This document shows positions 1-8,928 of a DNA stretch of 64,000 bases, piece by piece. Position numbers and translations under genes: made by a program. The stretch is taken from assembly GCA_910584005.1 (NCBI GenBank), contig CAJTXR010000001.1:248001-312000 (forward strand), in the 5' to 3' direction. Under the pieces are notes generated by a model. The model worked only from the letters and a program-made list of their open reading frames with translations. It was not told the origin of the DNA and did no database searches. Every line of letters starts with the position of its first letter. The stretch's first letter is position 1. Origin of the DNA: an uncultured Anaeroplasmataceae bacterium. GTDB lineage: Bacteria > Bacillota_I > Bacilli_A > Acholeplasmatales > Anaeroplasmataceae.

Positions 1-2610
1 AAATCTCAAGCTTTATTAAAGGAATTCGTTACAAAAATTAATGTAATTGATGAGCAAACCACAAAGACAAAAAAAGATTTCGATAAAAAAATTGATCAAG
101 TGAAAAGGAAATATTATTTTGTTGTATTTTTGAAAGATAAAAAATTTCATTATCAGTTAGAACAAATATATAATGCTTCTCCTTCTATTGATAAATATAC
201 AAATCATTTACTAAAATTTAAAAATAAACAACATCGAATCAATGCTTTATGCTATAAGAAAGAAAATGAATTAATTTTATTAGAACTTACTAAACTATAT
301 ACAGTTAAAGTAAATGAAAATAGAAATAATAAGAATTTTTTAGAAATAGATAAAAATTTTGCAATTAAAAATATAACTGATCAAGAACAATTTGATAATA
401 AGTATTACCAAGAAAAAGACAATGTCTATGAAAATGATTTTAATTATGTTGTGAAAACGGCAAACTATACTTTTGCCCAAAAAGCGAATCATTTAAGATG
501 CCAATCTCAAATTCGTACAAAATTACTTGAAAGAAACTACGATGGGATTGAAGCCAATTATTATAAGCGAATTGAAGAAATTCAAAATAAAATTAACTCT
601 TATAAAATGGAAATTGATTTAACTCGTGAATTGAATGACCTCATTACCAAGCATAGAGAGTTCAACTATCAGAGTCAAATCCACTTAGAAGAGATTAACA
701 ACCTATTAGAAATAGAAAAAAACAAACTTTTAAAAGAATTCAATACTTCTCAATTTGAATGTAATATGAAAAATATTACACTTTCTAAGGAATATGGGTA
801 CAAAAAAATTGATCTTGAAAATCAACGAGCAGAGAAATTTAAGAATTTAAAAATTCGTTTAGAGGAACTCTTATTAGAAAAAAATGGAGTATCCATTGCC
901 TTTTCTATTAAAAAGGAAGAGTTAAATGAACGATTTTCTAAGATTAAGACTCAATTGATTCACAATAATGATTTAAGAACAAGTAAGGATAAATATCTCG
1001 AACGACTGAAAAATAATGATGAGGATTATTTAAATCAAATTATTAATTCTTATAGTCTTTTTTTCGATGATATTTCCAAGTATTTTCATAGAATCATAAA
1101 AATTATTTTAAGTGATATTATTCCAACAGAAAAAAATTTTCATTATTTAGAAACTTTGATTAAAAGTTATCTTCAGCTTCTTCTTTCCTTATTTGAACAA
1201 GCCCTTCTTTCTTTAAACGAAATTGTTAGTCAAGTATTAGAGAAAAAAATGGAGTACATCTATGATTTCAAATATCGCTCCTCTATGGATGCTTTAAGAG
1301 AAAACTATAAGAACACAATTCAAGAATATTTAAATCAAAAGGAAGAAATTATTGATAAAATTGATAGTTCCCAAAAAACAATAGAGAATTTTAAACAAAA
1401 GATATATACCCTTTTTAATGATATCGAAATGCTAAAACAAAGCAATGGAACAAAAAAGAAAAAGTTAGATGCTACTGCTCTTTTAACTATTAAACATAAT
1501 AATTTAAAAATTAAAGATTACCGTGAAAAAATCGAAAATTTCAATCAAATTATTAAACTTAGCACGGATGATATCGCAATTTTAGATAAGAAAAAATTAC
1601 AGGATACCATAACCTTTAATAAAGAATGCAAACGTATTGAAAAATTTGTAGCGGATGATACTCTAACTTACCAAACTTTTAAACATGTAATGGAAGACAT
1701 TGTTAAAGAGGCTCAAAATTCTTTATCCCATTTTTCTTTGAATGATGATTTGAAACATTTTACAGAGAAAAAATTAAATCGGGAAATAGAAAAACAGCTA
1801 AATACTTCTTCTATGATGATTCATCGTTCAAGAGTAAAATTGAACATGGCCTTTCAAATATTTATAAAGTCATGTAAAAATGAAACAGAGAAAAAAATAT
1901 TTGAAAACAGTTTAGAATTTCAAGAAGAAATCAGCAAATATAATAAACAATATAATACTGCTCTTGAGGAATACCAAACAGAATATCATCAAACGATAGC
2001 GATCTATGAGAAAAAAGTTCATGAACATAATGTTTTAACTATTAAAACTTTAAATCGATATGATGATATGCTAAATCAAGCAAATATGGATTACCAAAAT
2101 AGTTCTAAGGCGATACAAGAATTAAATAATGAATTGACTCAGAAATTTTTCTTTGATTATTATGCTTTAGAAGATAATAATCAAAAAATTATTAATTATC
2201 ATACTTCTAGTATGGATCAAAATGATTCTACTTTTAAATCAAAACGCCAAAATTTAATATTAAAAAATACGAATGAAAAGAATGCTGCAACTGCAAAATT
2301 AAAACAGCTAATCAAATTAAAAAATGAAGAGATTGAGCATTTACCAATTGCGTTTAAGTACTACTCACAAATGTTAAATAAAGAGATGAAACATAAAAAC
2401 ACAGATTTACATATAGAAATCAAAAATGCGAAAACAGCCTTTAACCTAGAACGAAAAAGAATTGATAAAGAAATAAACAATTTGAAAACGCAATTAGAAC
2501 AAGATAAAAAATTAAATGAAATTGAACAAAAGAGAAATATTATTCTTGAAAAGAAATCTCATATTTCTAATTTAAAGCATTCTATAAAAAGTATTCGTAT
2601 AAAACTATAG
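1..2610 (+). CDS. Giant coiled-coil protein, C-terminal part (5' end outside window)
   Basis: The frame is open from base 1 to the TAG at 2608-2610, so this is the C-terminal 869 residues of a longer protein; the first internal start-like codon (GTG at 100) has no ribosome binding site and is probably not the start. The visible part is very rich in Lys, Glu, Asn, Ile and Leu, with long predicted coiled-coil stretches over most of its length. A less charged, more hydrophobic Leu/Phe/Ile-rich segment lies roughly 340-400 residues into the visible part. I see no signal peptide, enzyme motif or Walker box in this portion. It is the only plus-strand gene in the left 29 kb and ends in its own terminator, facing ftsZ. 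Function unknown; an SMC-like or cytoskeletal structural role is only a guess, and an ATPase head could lie in the missing part. Confidence 0.75.
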   Translation, partial: KSQALLKEFVTKINVIDEQTTKTKKDFDKKIDQVKRKYYFVVFLKDKKFHYQLEQIYNASPSIDKYTNHLLKFKNKQHRINALCYKKENELILLELTKLYTVKVNENRNNKNFLEIDKNFAIKNITDQEQFDNKYYQEKDNVYENDFNYVVKTANYTFAQKANHLRCQSQIRTKLLERNYDGIEANYYKRIEEIQNKINSYKMEIDLTRELNDLITKHREFNYQSQIHLEEINNLLEIEKNKLLKEFNTSQFECNMKNITLSKEYGYKKIDLENQRAEKFKNLKIRLEELLLEKNGVSIAFSIKKEELNERFSKIKTQLIHNNDLRTSKDKYLERLKNNDEDYLNQIINSYSLFFDDISKYFHRIIKIILSDIIPTEKNFHYLETLIKSYLQLLLSLFEQALLSLNEIVSQVLEKKMEYIYDFKYRSSMDALRENYKNTIQEYLNQKEEIIDKIDSSQKTIENFKQKIYTLFNDIEMLKQSNGTKKKKLDATALLTIKHNNLKIKDYREKIENFNQIIKLSTDDIAILDKKKLQDTITFNKECKRIEKFVADDTLTYQTFKHVMEDIVKEAQNSLSHFSLNDDLKHFTEKKLNREIEKQLNTSSMMIHRSRVKLNMAFQIFIKSCKNETEKKIFENSLEFQEEISKYNKQYNTALEEYQTEYHQTIAIYEKKVHEHNVLTIKTLNRYDDMLNQANMDYQNSSKAIQELNNELTQKFFFDYYALEDNNQKIINYHTSSMDQNDSTFKSKRQNLILKNTNEKNAATAKLKQLIKLKNEEIEHLPIAFKYYSQMLNKEMKHKNTDLHIEIKNAKTAFNLERKRIDKEINNLKTQLEQDKKLNEIEQKRNIILEKKSHISNLKHSIKSIRIKL

Positions 2611-2632
2611 CCTATAAAAAGGCTATTTTTTT
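2607..2632 (+). terminator. Intrinsic terminator of the coiled-coil gene
   Basis: Six-base-pair stem ATAGCC/GGCTAT with an 8-nt A-rich loop followed by a T run. It starts within the stop codon of the upstream plus-strand gene. Confidence 0.75.
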
Positions 2633-2634
2633 CT

Positions 2635-2662
2635 AAAAAAAATACGGACAGCGTCCGTATTA
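2635..2662 (-). terminator. Intrinsic terminator of ftsZ
   Basis: Nine-base-pair inverted repeat (AATACGGAC / GTCCGTATT, 3-nt loop at 2650-2652). Read on the minus strand it is followed by a run of about nine T residues. It lies 7 nt after the ftsZ stop and back-to-back with the plus-strand terminator. Confidence 0.85.
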
Positions 2663-2668
2663 TTTTAA

Positions 2669-3925
2669 TTATTTTGTCAACCATGAAGGATACTTTTTCT
2701 TTGCAGGTTGTTTTACCTCAGAATCTTCTAAAGATGATTCGCCAGCTTTTCTTAACCGCTTTTCTTCCTTTAACCGCATTTTTTCCATTTTTTTATTCCG
2801 TTTAATATCAAAAATATCATCAATACCGTTTGTGTTTGAAGAGTCATCACTATCCTCAACTTCTTGTGTTGGATGATAGCTAGATAGTCCCTCATACTCA
2901 ATATTTTCTTCAGATATATTCTTATAAATTTCATTTGCTAATTCATCATAGCCATTGCTTTGAGCTTTTAACTCGTATCCTGTTGCTACAACAGTCACAA
3001 TCATTTCATCGCCTAAATCATTGTTATATGCCGTACCATAAATAATATTTAAATCTTTATCACAATTGTTTCTAATTTCAGCAAGAGCAGTTTCAACTTC
3101 TTTAGCAGCAAGATTCTCAGAAGCAGTGAAGTTAACAATAGCGTCTGTTGCTCCATCGATGGTTACCTCTAATAAAGAAGAATGAATTGCTTTACGAGCC
3201 GCTTCTATTGCCCGATCAGGACCAGAAGCCGCACCGATACCCATTAATGCAGTTCCTGAATTGGCCATAACATGACGTACATCTGCAAAATCCACATTGA
3301 TCATACCAGGCATAGAGATGATTTCAGCAATCCCCTGTACACCTTTACGTAATACATTATCTGCTTCACGATATGCTTCAAGCATTGGTGTAGATGGATC
3401 CACAATTTGCATTAGACGCTGATTAGGAATGACAATTAAAGTATCAACATATTCTCTTAACGCTGTAAGACCAGCAACTGCATTATTCATGCGTTCAGGA
3501 CCTTCAAATAAGAAAGGTTTTGTACAAATCCCTACAGTTAAACAGTTGTTTTCTCTAGCAACCTTAGCAATAACAGGGGCCGCACCAGTACCAGTTCCAC
3601 CACCCATTCCACAGGTAATAAAAACCATATCAGCATCACTTACAATTTCTCTTAATTCTTCTTCACTTTCTAAAGCTGCCATACGTCCAACATCTGGATT
3701 TGCTCCTGCACCATGTCCTCTTGTTGTATTTCGACCGATAAGCAAGCGATATTTAGCTTTTGAATATTTCAAATCTTGTGCATCTGTATTTACAGCGATA
3801 AAATCCACTCCATGCACATCGTTTTCAATCATATGATCTATAGCATTTTTTCCTGCACCACCGACACCAATTACTTTAATTTTTGTCCGTGCAGATTCTA
3901 AACTATCTAATTCATCAAAAATCAT
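2669..3925 (-). CDS. ftsZ: Cell division protein FtsZ
   Basis: Tubulin-like GTPase that polymerises into the cytokinetic Z ring at midcell. The 418-residue protein has the nucleotide-binding loop IGVGGAGKNA (about 19-28), the tubulin signature GGGTGTG at 108-114, and the T7 loop with NVDFADV near 209-215 that supplies the catalytic Asp. A variable charged linker follows, and the extreme C terminus (YPSWLTK) matches the short conserved tail that binds membrane tethers such as FtsA or SepF. The ATG has a strong GGAGGGA site 5 nt upstream. Upstream lie murB and murG, a remnant of the division/cell-wall cluster, but ftsZ has its own promoter and terminator and so can be expressed alone. Length and motifs are normal; identification is secure. 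Confidence 0.98.
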   Translation of the reverse strand: MIFDELDSLESARTKIKVIGVGGAGKNAIDHMIENDVHGVDFIAVNTDAQDLKYSKAKYRLLIGRNTTRGHGAGANPDVGRMAALESEEELREIVSDADMVFITCGMGGGTGTGAAPVIAKVARENNCLTVGICTKPFLFEGPERMNNAVAGLTALREYVDTLIVIPNQRLMQIVDPSTPMLEAYREADNVLRKGVQGIAEIISMPGMINVDFADVRHVMANSGTALMGIGAASGPDRAIEAARKAIHSSLLEVTIDGATDAIVNFTASENLAAKEVETALAEIRNNCDKDLNIIYGTAYNNDLGDEMIVTVVATGYELKAQSNGYDELANEIYKNISEENIEYEGLSSYHPTQEVEDSDDSSNTNGIDDIFDIKRNKKMEKMRLKEEKRLRKAGESSLEDSEVKQPAKKKYPSWLTK

Positions 3926-3967
3926 AAATATCCCTCCACATAAATTTGTAGTCGCATTGCTCTTTTT

Positions 3968-3996
3968 ATTTTACATTAAATGGCATTTTTTTTCAA
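3968..3996 (-). promoter_or_regulatory. Sigma-A-type promoter for ftsZ
   Basis: On the minus strand TTGAAA, a 17-nt spacer, then TAAAAT, about 40 nt upstream of the ftsZ start codon. The match is good and the position fits. Confidence 0.6.
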
Positions 3997-4066
3997 TATG
4001 GAAAATATAAAAATAAAAAAATCTTTTATAATTTTTTTATCAATTACCAAAGATTTCCATTCTGAT

Positions 4067-4951
4067 TTATAGAATTGTAATTTCACATACTAATTGGATA
4101 CCAAACTCTAATTTAGCCCTTTTTTTAATTAATTGAATGAGATTCAATATTTCTTCTCCTTTCGCATTTCCTAAATTAATAATGAAATTCGCATGTTTAG
4201 CACTTATAGCTGCATCATTTATCTGAAATCCACGCATTCCTAAAGCATCAACAACCCTCCATGCTGGAATCAAAGGATTGTTTTTAAATATAGATCCCAT
4301 ACTCTTACATTCTAAAGGTTGAGATAATTTTCGTTCCATAGTCCTTTTATTTAAGATATCTATTGTTTTTATTTCTTTAATATCAAAGCGAGCTTCGATA
4401 ATAATTCCATCAATAAAATGAAATATACTTTTGCGGTATCCAAACGCACATTCTTCTTTGCGAAGAGAACGAATATTTCCATTTCCATCAATGTATTTTA
4501 CATCAATAAGATGATTTTGTATGTCATCTTTATAAGCTCCACTATTATTATAAATTGCTCCTCCTAATAATCCTGGTATTCCTCCTAAAAAGGATAAATC
4601 TCCTAATTCCTCTTTGGACAAGTCGTATGCGAGCTTAATGGTCGGATAGAATGCACTACAGGTAATGACATTGCCTTCTTTCTTATATTCATAGGGTAGT
4701 TTTTTTAATTGAATCACAACCCCATCAAATTTTTTTTCAGTAGCAAGGACATTACTCCCATTTCCTATAATAAAATATTTAATTTCATTTTGAATGAGAA
4801 ATGGAAATACTTTTTGTAAATCCGCAATTGAATTTGGAGTATATAAATATTGAATTTGACCACCACAACCGATTGTGGTTAGCTCTTTGAAACTTGAATT
4901 ACTCTCTATTGTACCTAAATTATGGTTTAATACAAACTGGGAAAATGTCAT
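4067..4951 (-). CDS. murB: UDP-N-acetylenolpyruvoylglucosamine reductase MurB
   Basis: FAD- and NADPH-dependent reduction of UDP-GlcNAc-enolpyruvate to UDP-MurNAc, the second committed step of peptidoglycan precursor synthesis in the cytoplasm. Visible in the 294 residues: FAD-binding IIGNGSNVL (61-69), GGIPGLLGGAIYNNSG (123-138), FGYRKS (170-175), and SMGSIFKN (217-224), which contains the proton-donating Ser near 220; a conserved Glu lies close to the C terminus. The ATG at 4951 abuts the murG stop codon and has AAGGAG in the end of murG, so murG-murB are translationally linked. Length is typical of the short Firmicutes-type enzyme. The following ~140 bp to ftsZ hold the ftsZ promoter and no other gene. 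Confidence 0.97.
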   Translation of the reverse strand: MTFSQFVLNHNLGTIESNSSFKELTTIGCGGQIQYLYTPNSIADLQKVFPFLIQNEIKYFIIGNGSNVLATEKKFDGVVIQLKKLPYEYKKEGNVITCSAFYPTIKLAYDLSKEELGDLSFLGGIPGLLGGAIYNNSGAYKDDIQNHLIDVKYIDGNGNIRSLRKEECAFGYRKSIFHFIDGIIIEARFDIKEIKTIDILNKRTMERKLSQPLECKSMGSIFKNNPLIPAWRVVDALGMRGFQINDAAISAKHANFIINLGNAKGEEILNLIQLIKKRAKLEFGIQLVCEITIL

Positions 4952-5902
4952 TTAACTCTCTCTCCTTATTCTTTCTATCAATATATGAGCACTATCCTTT
5001 ACAACAATACGTTGCTGATTTTTTTTCATATTTAAACCAATTTGCTCATCTGTTAGAATTTGTTCTATTGTAGATAAAATCGTATTCTTGGCCTCTTTTT
5101 CTTTAATGAGCTTTGAACACCCTTCCTTCTCAAAATATAATGCATTTAAATACTGATGATTTTTGCTCGTTTTCATACTTGGAATAAGAATACAGGGTTT
5201 TTGAATTGAAAATATTTCATAAGTTGTAGAAGCACCTGCCCTAGATATAATAATTTTAGCTGCCTGCATTAAACAAACCAAATCAGAAACATACTCATAG
5301 ACTATACAATTGGGTAAAGATTTATATTCTTCAAAATATTTTCCAGCGACTAAACAAACCTTATACTTTTGACTTAAGCCATAAGCAATATCGCAAAGAG
5401 GCCTTGATCCTAAGGAGCCTCCTAAAATGAGAATATCAATATTTAAATGGTAATAATCGTATCTTTTATTGGGATTTATCCAAATTGGTAAACCGACAAC
5501 TTCATATTTTTTCTTCATTTTAGGTAACTTATAAGTTAAAAACACTTTTTTAGCAAATAAAGAAAAAAAAGTGTTCGTTCTTCCCATAATGACATTTTCT
5601 TCCAAAAGATAGATGGGAATACGATGAAAAAAACCATAAAGTAACACTGGAAAAGATACATAGCCTCCTGTAGCTAGAATCGCTTTTACACTAGGTAATT
5701 TTAATTTAGTTGCAGCTTTAAAGATTCTCCAAATACTTCTATGCTGTAAATCCATTCCTATAAACTTTATCCCATGTTGCTTACATAGTCTTTCCTCAAG
5801 AGAATTTTTTGCCCCAACATAGCATACAGAAGGATATACTTTTGCTACAGCAATTAAGGGCATAATATGTCCTCCAGTTTTACCTCCTGTTAAAACAATC
5901 AT
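4952..5902 (-). CDS. murG: UDP-GlcNAc:lipid I N-acetylglucosaminyltransferase MurG
   Basis: Adds GlcNAc to lipid I to form lipid II on the inner face of the membrane. GT-B fold, family GT28: N-terminal TGGKTGGHIMP (5-15), ATGGYVSFP (77-85), and a C-terminal donor-binding half with LGGSLGSR (160-167) and SRAGASTTYEI (220-230). At 316 residues it is about 40 shorter than common MurG proteins, and the usual HEQNxxPG motif is altered to LEENVIMGRTN (about 100-110), so it is a compact, divergent form; the donor-site motifs remain. The ATG is preceded by GGTGA. It is the first gene of murG-murB, with an 87-bp gap to the terminator of the upstream operon; I do not see a convincing promoter in that gap. 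Confidence 0.92.
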   Translation of the reverse strand: MIVLTGGKTGGHIMPLIAVAKVYPSVCYVGAKNSLEERLCKQHGIKFIGMDLQHRSIWRIFKAATKLKLPSVKAILATGGYVSFPVLLYGFFHRIPIYLLEENVIMGRTNTFFSLFAKKVFLTYKLPKMKKKYEVVGLPIWINPNKRYDYYHLNIDILILGGSLGSRPLCDIAYGLSQKYKVCLVAGKYFEEYKSLPNCIVYEYVSDLVCLMQAAKIIISRAGASTTYEIFSIQKPCILIPSMKTSKNHQYLNALYFEKEGCSKLIKEKEAKNTILSTIEQILTDEQIGLNMKKNQQRIVVKDSAHILIERIRRES

Positions 5903-5954
5903 AAAATCACCATTTAATTTTATGAAAAAAAGTACAAATAAATAACAAAAGAAG

Positions 5955-5983
5955 TAAAAGAAAAATCGACGTTTCCGTCGATT
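5955..5983 (-). terminator. Intrinsic terminator of the mutS-to-cnnM operon
   Basis: Stem AATCGACG/CGTCGATT (5964-5971 with 5976-5983) and a TTTC loop; on the minus strand followed by TTTTTCTTTT. It lies directly after the stop of the CNNM-type gene. Confidence 0.8.
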
Positions 5984-5989
5984 GCATTC

Positions 5990-7390
5990 TTATTCCTCAT
6001 CTTCTTTTTGATGAAGTTCAATTTCTTCATCGGTTGCTTCTCTTACTACTACCTGAATCCGATGGATTCTTCTACCATCGACTTCTGCAATAGATATTTC
6101 TAATGTTTTCGCATAATCCTCATAAGATTCTGTTTCTTCATCTTGCATCGTATAACAAGCAATGTAATTCATTGTAAATCCAACCTCTGGTATACTTTCA
6201 CATTTGGCAAAAAGCCAACCAGATAGTTTTGATGGAACATCTTCTGGAATATCTCCAATATTTAATCTTTCAAATAAATCTTCTACATACATTTCAGCAT
6301 CAACTAAATATGTATTTTCACTGATTTCTTCAAAAAATATATCATCTTCCCCTGCAATATCATGCTCATCATAGATTTCGCCAACAAGTTCTTCTAAGGC
6401 ATCCTCCATAGTAACTAGTCCAAGAACATCCCCATATTCTCCACTGACAATAGCAATCATTGTTTTTGATTTCTGCATTTCTACAATTAAGTCATCTGCT
6501 TTCATTTGACTTGAAACAAATTTTACAGGACGAATTAATTTTTTCCATGACATTTTTGAATTTTTTACTAAAGCTGGAAAAAAATCACGTACATATAAAA
6601 TACCAACAATATGATCTTTATCATTTTTATAAACAGGGATTCTAGAATAATTTGTTTCCATTAAAAATTGCTTTACTTCATCTAAAGAAGCATTATAGCT
6701 AATTGCAACCATATCTATTCTTGGAACCATTAAATCTGAAACACTACGATCCTTTAAATCCAAAACATTTTTAATGATGCTTGCTTCATCATCCTCGATG
6801 GCACCACTTTCTTCCATCTCATCAATTAAAATATTGAATTCTTCCTCATCAAAAGTCTTCTTTTCATCCTCAGATCCTCTCTTGGTAACCAAGCGTTGTA
6901 ATCCTCTAAAAATCATCACAAATGGATAAAAAATGATTTGAAGAGCATAAACAATATAAGAAACTTTTATTGCAATAGATTCAGGTTTATTTTTAGCAAA
7001 TGTTTTTGGTAATATTTCTCCAAAAATCAATAAAACCACAGTAATAATGAGAGTGGAAGCAAAGCTAACCCAATCTCCAAATATAACGAGTTTTGCAAAA
7101 AAACCAACCGCAACGGTAGATAAAGCAGTGTTTACAATATTATTTCCAATGAGCAATGTAGTCACTGTTTTTTCAAAATTATCTGCCAATTCTAAGGCTT
7201 TTTTTGCCCCTCTTTTTCGGTCTTCAACAAGACTTTTTAATTTTACGACATTCGCACTTGAAAAAGCTGTTTCTGTCATAGAAAAAAAGGCAGATAAAAC
7301 AATACAGACTATCATAATTATAAACACGGGTACATCAAAACTTATTGTACTTTGTACATCACTTAAGAAAAACGACCTTTGTATATCCAA
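5990..7390 (-). CDS. CNNM/HlyC-CorC family divalent cation (Mg2+) exporter-like membrane protein
   Basis: Architecture matches the CNNM (DUF21) family: about four N-terminal membrane segments (residues ~20-170) with the SMTETAFSSAN motif near 37-47, then a cytosolic CBS pair (about 220-340, containing VPRIDM and the G-D-V-L-G-L-V-T-M-E-D segment) and a C-terminal CorC_HlyC domain (about 365-455). Family members export Mg2+ or are linked to Mg2+/Co2+ homeostasis; the old name hemolysin is misleading. Length 466 is slightly above average. The start is a TTG at 7388-7390, chosen because AGGAG lies 9 nt upstream and no earlier ATG is available. It is the last gene of the operon, 18 nt after efp. 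The exact ion is inferred from the family only. Confidence 0.88.
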   Translation of the reverse strand: MDIQRSFFLSDVQSTISFDVPVFIIMIVCIVLSAFFSMTETAFSSANVVKLKSLVEDRKRGAKKALELADNFEKTVTTLLIGNNIVNTALSTVAVGFFAKLVIFGDWVSFASTLIITVVLLIFGEILPKTFAKNKPESIAIKVSYIVYALQIIFYPFVMIFRGLQRLVTKRGSEDEKKTFDEEEFNILIDEMEESGAIEDDEASIIKNVLDLKDRSVSDLMVPRIDMVAISYNASLDEVKQFLMETNYSRIPVYKNDKDHIVGILYVRDFFPALVKNSKMSWKKLIRPVKFVSSQMKADDLIVEMQKSKTMIAIVSGEYGDVLGLVTMEDALEELVGEIYDEHDIAGEDDIFFEEISENTYLVDAEMYVEDLFERLNIGDIPEDVPSKLSGWLFAKCESIPEVGFTMNYIACYTMQDEETESYEDYAKTLEISIAEVDGRRIHRIQVVVREATDEEIELHQKEDEE

Positions 7391-7408
7391 ATCTCTACAC
7401 TCCTAAAA

Positions 7409-7966
7409 TTAAGCTCTACTTGAATACTTTCCAGTTTCTGTGGAGATAACAATTTTTTCTCCTTCTTCAATAAACATTGGAACTTTAACAAGTAAACCAG
7501 TTTCAACATAAGCATCCTTTAATGCATTTGTCTTTGTGTCCCCTTTAACTGCAGGATCACATTTTGTAACCAACAACGTTACCTTATCAGGTAAATTCAC
7601 ACCTAGGATTTCTTCGCCAAATTTTTCAATTTCCACATTCATATTTTCTACTAAATATTTTCTTTCTTCTTCTACTAATGCATGTGGAATTTCAATTTGT
7701 TCATAAGTTTCCATATCCATAAAAACTAATGCATCCCCTGAATCATAAAGGTATTGCATCGTTACTTTATCAATAATTGCTTTTTCAACTTTCTCGGCAG
7801 CATTAAAAGTAAAATCAATTACTGCCCCAGTTCTTAAATCACGAAGCTTTGTTTTAACAAATGCACCACCCTTACCAGGTTTAACATGCATAAACCATAA
7901 AATTTTGTACATATGTCCATCATAAAGAATGGTCATACCATTTTTAAAATCATTACTAGATACCAT
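7409..7966 (-). CDS. efp: Translation elongation factor P
   Basis: EF-P rescues ribosomes stalled at polyproline stretches. The 185-residue length is canonical, with three beta-barrel domains. The loop PGKGGAF carries Lys32, at the position modified in Bacillus-type EF-P; the modification itself cannot be judged here. The C-terminal segment ending in TGKYSSRA is typical. AAGGAG lies 5 nt upstream of the ATG, and a near-consensus promoter overlaps the end of aroQ, so efp can be transcribed separately from the upstream mutS operon. Confidence 0.97.
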   Translation of the reverse strand: MVSSNDFKNGMTILYDGHMYKILWFMHVKPGKGGAFVKTKLRDLRTGAVIDFTFNAAEKVEKAIIDKVTMQYLYDSGDALVFMDMETYEQIEIPHALVEEERKYLVENMNVEIEKFGEEILGVNLPDKVTLLVTKCDPAVKGDTKTNALKDAYVETGLLVKVPMFIEEGEKIVISTETGKYSSRA

Positions 7967-7998
7967 AAAATTCTCCTTAAATATTATATCTAAAATAT

Positions 7999-8027
7999 AT
8001 TATATCATATTAATTTATATTTTTCAA
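7999..8027 (-). promoter_or_regulatory. Strong promoter for efp (and cnnM)
   Basis: Minus-strand TTGAAA, 17-nt spacer, TATAAT with a TGA extended -10. It overlaps the 3' end of aroQ and lies about 35 nt upstream of the efp start, an internal promoter of the operon. Confidence 0.7.
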
Positions 8028-8435
8028 ATATCGGATTGCTTCTAAGTAGCTTTCTTCCTTTTTCCCACTAAAACAGATATCACAGACATCCCGAATATAG
8101 TTAATTTTTCTAAAATCATCCCGTTGATCAACATCAGATAAATGGACTTCTATTTTGACTCCTGGAAACATCTCTAATGCATCCCGGATTCCCACACTTG
8201 TATGAGTATAGGCAGCTGGGTTAATTAGAATTGCATCAAAGGATAGACAGGATTGAATTTTAGAAATCAAATCCCCTTCTGAATTACTTTGGTAAAATTC
8301 TATATCAAAAAAAGAATCATTTTCTTCTTGAATTAAATGATTGATTTGTTGTAAAGAAAGTGTTCCATAATGCTCTTTAGGACGTAGCCCTAACATATTT
8401 AAATTAGGCCCATTTAATATCAATATTTTTTTCAT
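8010..8435 (-). CDS. aroQ: Type II 3-dehydroquinate dehydratase
   Basis: Dehydrates 3-dehydroquinate to 3-dehydroshikimate in the shikimate pathway. At 141 residues with NGPNLNMLG (8-16), catalytic Tyr23, YQSNSEGDLI (48-57), INPAAYTHTS (71-80) and EVHLSD with His98, it is a clear dodecameric type II enzyme, unrelated to AroD. It sits 4 nt after the shikimate kinase gene, so two consecutive shikimate enzymes are encoded together within the mutS-mutL-miaA operon. The ATG follows the run AAAATAAGAAA with a weak ribosome site, consistent with translational coupling to aroK. Confidence 0.97.
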   Translation of the reverse strand: MKKILILNGPNLNMLGLRPKEHYGTLSLQQINHLIQEENDSFFDIEFYQSNSEGDLISKIQSCLSFDAILINPAAYTHTSVGIRDALEMFPGVKIEVHLSDVDQRDDFRKINYIRDVCDICFSGKKEESYLEAIRYLKNIN

Positions 8436-8439
8436 TTTC

Positions 8440-8928
8440 TTATTTTACCTTCTTTATCAGTTCTTCTACTGTCTTCGCAAACTCTTTATTCTCAATTACC
8501 ATATCTGCAAAAGCAGTATATGCATCTTTTCTTTCAAAATATAATTGAGAAATACTTTTTTCTGCTAATAATGGTCTAACGATTGGAGATTCAGCCAAAC
8601 GCCTTTCTATATCCTCAAAACTTGCTGTTAAATATACACAAATTCCATTCATGAAATTGCGGTTTTCTAAATTTTTAATAATCCCACCACCACACGCAAT
8701 AACATAATTCTTTTTATCTGCAAATTCCTTTAAAGCATTAGTTTCCAAAGCCCTAAAATATGGTTCTCCGTAAAGGGCGAAAATTTCATCAACAAAAAGT
8801 GTTGCTTGTTGTTCAATGAAAAGGTCTAAATCAATAAATTCATAATTTAACTGCTTTGCAACTTCTTTTCCTATAGTAGATTTTCCAACTCCAGGTAATC
8901 CAATTAAGTAAAGATTCATTTTAACCAC
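8440..8928 (-). CDS. aroK: Shikimate kinase
   Basis: ATP-dependent phosphorylation of shikimate. P-loop GLPGVGKST (10-18), DLD motif at 33-35 for Mg2+/shikimate, FRALE with Arg59, GGGIIK (80-85) and an Arg in VRPLL near 118 in the lid. The GTG at 8926-8928 has AAGGA 9 nt upstream; an alternative ATG at 8917-8919 overlaps the miaA stop as ATGA and would give 159 residues. Either is possible. Normal length, directly upstream of aroQ. Confidence 0.95.
   Translation of the reverse strand: MVKMNLYLIGLPGVGKSTIGKEVAKQLNYEFIDLDLFIEQQATLFVDEIFALYGEPYFRALETNALKEFADKKNYVIACGGGIIKNLENRNFMNGICVYLTASFEDIERRLAESPIVRPLLAEKSISQLYFERKDAYTAFADMVIENKEFAKTVEELIKKVK

Noticed and set aside
3429..3836. Plus-strand open frame opposite ftsZ
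   Set aside because: It lies wholly inside ftsZ on the other strand, has no ribosome site and shows the low-complexity look of a shadow frame.
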